A stretch of 64,000 bases of DNA, taken from assembly GCF_900089775.1 (NCBI RefSeq), contig NZ_FLOB01000001.1:372001-436000 (forward strand), written 5' to 3'. A program made the position numbers and the translations under genes. This stretch comes from Marinomonas spartinae. Its GTDB lineage: Bacteria; Pseudomonadota; Gammaproteobacteria; Pseudomonadales; Marinomonadaceae. Under the pieces are notes generated by a model, which saw only the letters and a program-made list of their open reading frames with translations, had not been told where the DNA came from and did not search any database. The stretch's first letter is position 1; every line of letters starts with the position of its first letter. Shown here piece after piece: positions 62,201 through 64,000 of this stretch.

Positions 62201-63453
62201 CGACGACGCGGCTTGGCCTTTTTATTTTTCTTCAGATCGATACCCAGGGCTTTGGCTCTTAATTCTTTTTTGGAAGGCTCACGTCGCTTTTGGGTGTGGG
62301 CCGGTTTGTTTAAATCCGGCTCGAACCCTGGGAACCACTGTGGCACAAAGTGCTCTCCGACCAGCTTTTCGATGTCGGTGAGTAAATAGTTTTCTTTTTC
62401 TGATACCAGAGAAATGGCTAAGCCCGTTAACCCCGCTCGCCCTGTTCTGCCAATACGGTGGATGTAATCTTCTGCATGGTAAGGCAATTCGTGGTTCACT
62501 ACATATTGAAGCTGTTCAATATCCAAGCCACGAGCTGCTACATCAGTGGCCACCAATGCGCGCACTTTTCCTTCTTTAAATTCTGCCAAGATGCGATCAC
62601 GTGCCCCTTGGGATTTATCTCCATGGATGGATTGAGTGGCGATGCCATCTTTGCCCATTTCTTTCGCCAGATCATCCGCTCCTTGTTTTGTGCGAGTGAA
62701 GATCAGTACTTGTTGCCAGTTTTTGGAACCAATTAGGTAAGATAAAAGCGCGCTTTTACGATCATTATCCACGGCATAGATGGTTTGTTCCACTTGGGTG
62801 GCGGTAGTGTTGCGGCTGTTTACTTCGATTAACTCTGGTGCCTTCAATAAGGTTTTGCTCAGGGCAAAAATCTCGTCATTGAAGGTGGCGGAAAAGAAGA
62901 GTGTTTGACGTTCACTGGGAAGCTTTTTCAAAATCCGTTGAATGTCGATGATAAAACCCATGTCCAGCATGCGATCTGCCTCGTCCAATACCAAGGTTTG
63001 TAAGCCACTTAAATCGATCAAGTTTTTCATAATCAATTCCAGCAAACGCCCTGGTGTGGCCACCAGCACATCACAGCCCTGACGTAATGCTTCAAGCTGT
63101 GGATTGATACTGGCACCGCCATAAGCGACCACGGCTTTTACGGGTAAACCTTGGCTGTAATTGACAAAACTGGCATGGACTTGCTGCGCTAACTCACGAG
63201 TAGGCGTAAGCACTAGTACTCGAATAACCGTTGAATCGGTCGGGTCGGACAATTTTTGCGTCAATAAACGGTGTAGTAATGGTAAGGCAAACGCGGCCGT
63301 TTTTCCCGTGCCCGTTTGCGCGCCAGCCATAACATCCCGTTGAGCAAGAATCGCCGGAATGGCCGCAGTTTGGATCGGTGTGGGGGCCTCGTAACCCAGT
63401 TCACTGACTCGGTTAACAATATCTTGGTGAAGTCCTAGCGACGCAAAGCTCAT
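62197..63453 (-). CDS. rhlE: DEAD-box RNA helicase RhlE
   Basis: 418 residues from ATG 63453 (MSFASLGLHQDIVNRV), which matches the E. coli RhlE N-terminus; a longer reading adds 20 residues. Helicase motifs are PTPIQ (Q motif), AGAQTGTGKTAA (I), PTRELAQQ (Ia), VLDEADRMLDMGF (II), FFSATF (III), VATDVAARGLDIEQL (V) and HRIGRTGRAG (VI). A basic C-terminal tail (KKNKKAKPRRR) assists RNA binding. It functions in ribosome assembly and RNA turnover. Its stop overlaps the NiCoT stop. Confidence 0.95.
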   Translation of the reverse strand: MSFASLGLHQDIVNRVSELGYEAPTPIQTAAIPAILAQRDVMAGAQTGTGKTAAFALPLLHRLLTQKLSDPTDSTVIRVLVLTPTRELAQQVHASFVNYSQGLPVKAVVAYGGASINPQLEALRQGCDVLVATPGRLLELIMKNLIDLSGLQTLVLDEADRMLDMGFIIDIQRILKKLPSERQTLFFSATFNDEIFALSKTLLKAPELIEVNSRNTTATQVEQTIYAVDNDRKSALLSYLIGSKNWQQVLIFTRTKQGADDLAKEMGKDGIATQSIHGDKSQGARDRILAEFKEGKVRALVATDVAARGLDIEQLQYVVNHELPYHAEDYIHRIGRTGRAGLTGLAISLVSEKENYLLTDIEKLVGEHFVPQWFPGFEPDLNKPAHTQKRREPSKKELRAKALGIDLKKNKKAKPRRR

Positions 63454-63572
63454 GTGGAGGTCTCTTTTCATACAAGGGGTGTTATTAAGGGAATGGCTAT
63501 TAGGGAGTTGCATAGAGAGCAGTGTAGCATTTTCGCAGGATATTGGCTTGTATTGAGATAAGTATTGCCGAG

Positions 63573-63606
63573 TCGGCTATAGCTCATAAATACGAGCCAT
63601 AGCCGA
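63573..63606. repeat. 13-bp imperfect inverted repeat near the rhlE start and the transporter gene end
   Basis: TCGGCTAT-GCTC pairs with GAGC-ATAGCCGA around one mismatch, 8 bases past the stop of the partial transporter gene. It may terminate that gene, though no T-run follows on the minus strand. Confidence 0.5.
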
Positions 63607-63613
63607 TGGGGAT

Positions 63614-64000
63614 CTATTTAGCAGCTAAGCCTAAGTGAGTTGAGGTATTGTCTTGTGGTAATGCGTTTTCTTTCATATTGAGTAGGATCTGATCGGTCAA
63701 TTTATAACCCAATAAAAAGATGACCAGTCCAATCGCTGCGCCAATGGCATTGCCGAGATTGAGCACGTCCCACATGCCTTGGGTAACCTCTGGGGGTTGC
63801 TTGACGACGACGCCTGCAGTGGATTGCACAAAGCCCACCATGGCTAAATAGCCCATGGCCATGGCACCACCTAAAGCCGTAGACGCTTTATTGGCAAAGG
63901 TTTGCGTCGCAAAGGCGACGGCTTCAAGGCGTTGTCCTGATTGCAAATGGCTGTACTCGATGCAATCGGCAATAAAAATACTGGGCATAATTAGAATCAC
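63614..64000 (-). CDS. Sodium/sugar symporter of the GPH (MelB-like) family, partial
   Basis: Only the C-terminal 128 residues are present; the start is off the right edge. The GPH pattern ADCIEYSHLQSGQRLEAVAFATQTFANK matches the conserved loop before TM10 or TM11, with TM helices TALGGAMAMGYLAMVGFV and NAIGAAIGLVIFLLGYKL after it. GPH proteins import glycosides, pentosides or hexuronides by cation symport. Substrate unknown. Confidence 0.85.
   Translation of the reverse strand: MILIMPSIFIADCIEYSHLQSGQRLEAVAFATQTFANKASTALGGAMAMGYLAMVGFVQSTAGVVVKQPPEVTQGMWDVLNLGNAIGAAIGLVIFLLGYKLTDQILLNMKENALPQDNTSTHLGLAAK

Overview
The window looks like chromosome of a marine gammaproteobacterium, most likely Oceanospirillales of the Marinomonas type. 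The basis is moderate GC, uniformly gammaproteobacterial families (CorA, AhpCF, RhlE, YhhQ, a RIO1-like kinase) and short intergenic gaps rich in hairpins. That placement is inference. No rRNA, tRNA, CRISPR array, intact transposase or prophage was found. Both edges cut a gene: a LacI-type regulator on the left and a GPH-type sugar transporter on the right.

Layout. (a) 1-5282: LacI regulator and metallo-beta-lactamase-fold hydrolase, divergent from a four-gene ABC importer, with a perfect palindromic operator between them. (b) 5309-11344: GNAT enzyme, small membrane protein, hydroxyacid dehydrogenase opposite a MocR regulator, and ahpC-ahpF. (c) 11547-17606: three overlapping genes for a PAS membrane protein, a periplasmic binding protein and a large hybrid histidine kinase. 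(d) 17819-21081: first 5-oxoprolinase locus (ycsI-like, pxpA, pxpB, pxpC). (e) 21451-28627: DUF502 protein, flavoprotein, a long/short OmpA paralogue pair, YafY-VOC pair and a DODA-type dioxygenase. (f) 28721-33389: GST, an AT-rich AHH nuclease/immunity pair, HAD phosphatase, a 48-residue ORF and corA. (g) 33463-40639: second pxp-like operon, which carries its own biotin carboxylase and biotin carrier, an NCS1 permease and a divergent LysR gene. (h) 40892-50510: transglutaminase-like protein, Asp/Asn hydroxylase family protein, phytase-like esterase, then a phosphoesterase / polyferredoxin / P19 / P19 / pseudo-phosphoesterase locus. (i) 50598-64000: DMT exporter and LysR, two DUF481 porin-like proteins, queuosine-precursor transporter, DJ-1, HPP and TetR, RIO kinase, a MatP-like ribbon-helix-helix protein, aminotransferase, Ni/Co transporter, rhlE and a partial sugar transporter.

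Most interesting. At 45069-50510 two adjacent P19-type periplasmic metal proteins have lost complementary parts of the family metal site. The second phosphoesterase has its metal-ligand acids replaced by amides, and the Ftr1 iron permease usually found with P19 is absent. At 33463-39349 a PxpABC-like set is encoded with separate biotin carboxylase and biotin carrier genes, which together have the domain content of urea carboxylase. The second PxpB-like subunit has lost the family signature motifs. Other points are a MatP-like protein with a long N-terminal extension, an orphan AHH nuclease and immunity pair, and an unusually high number of adjacent paralogue pairs.
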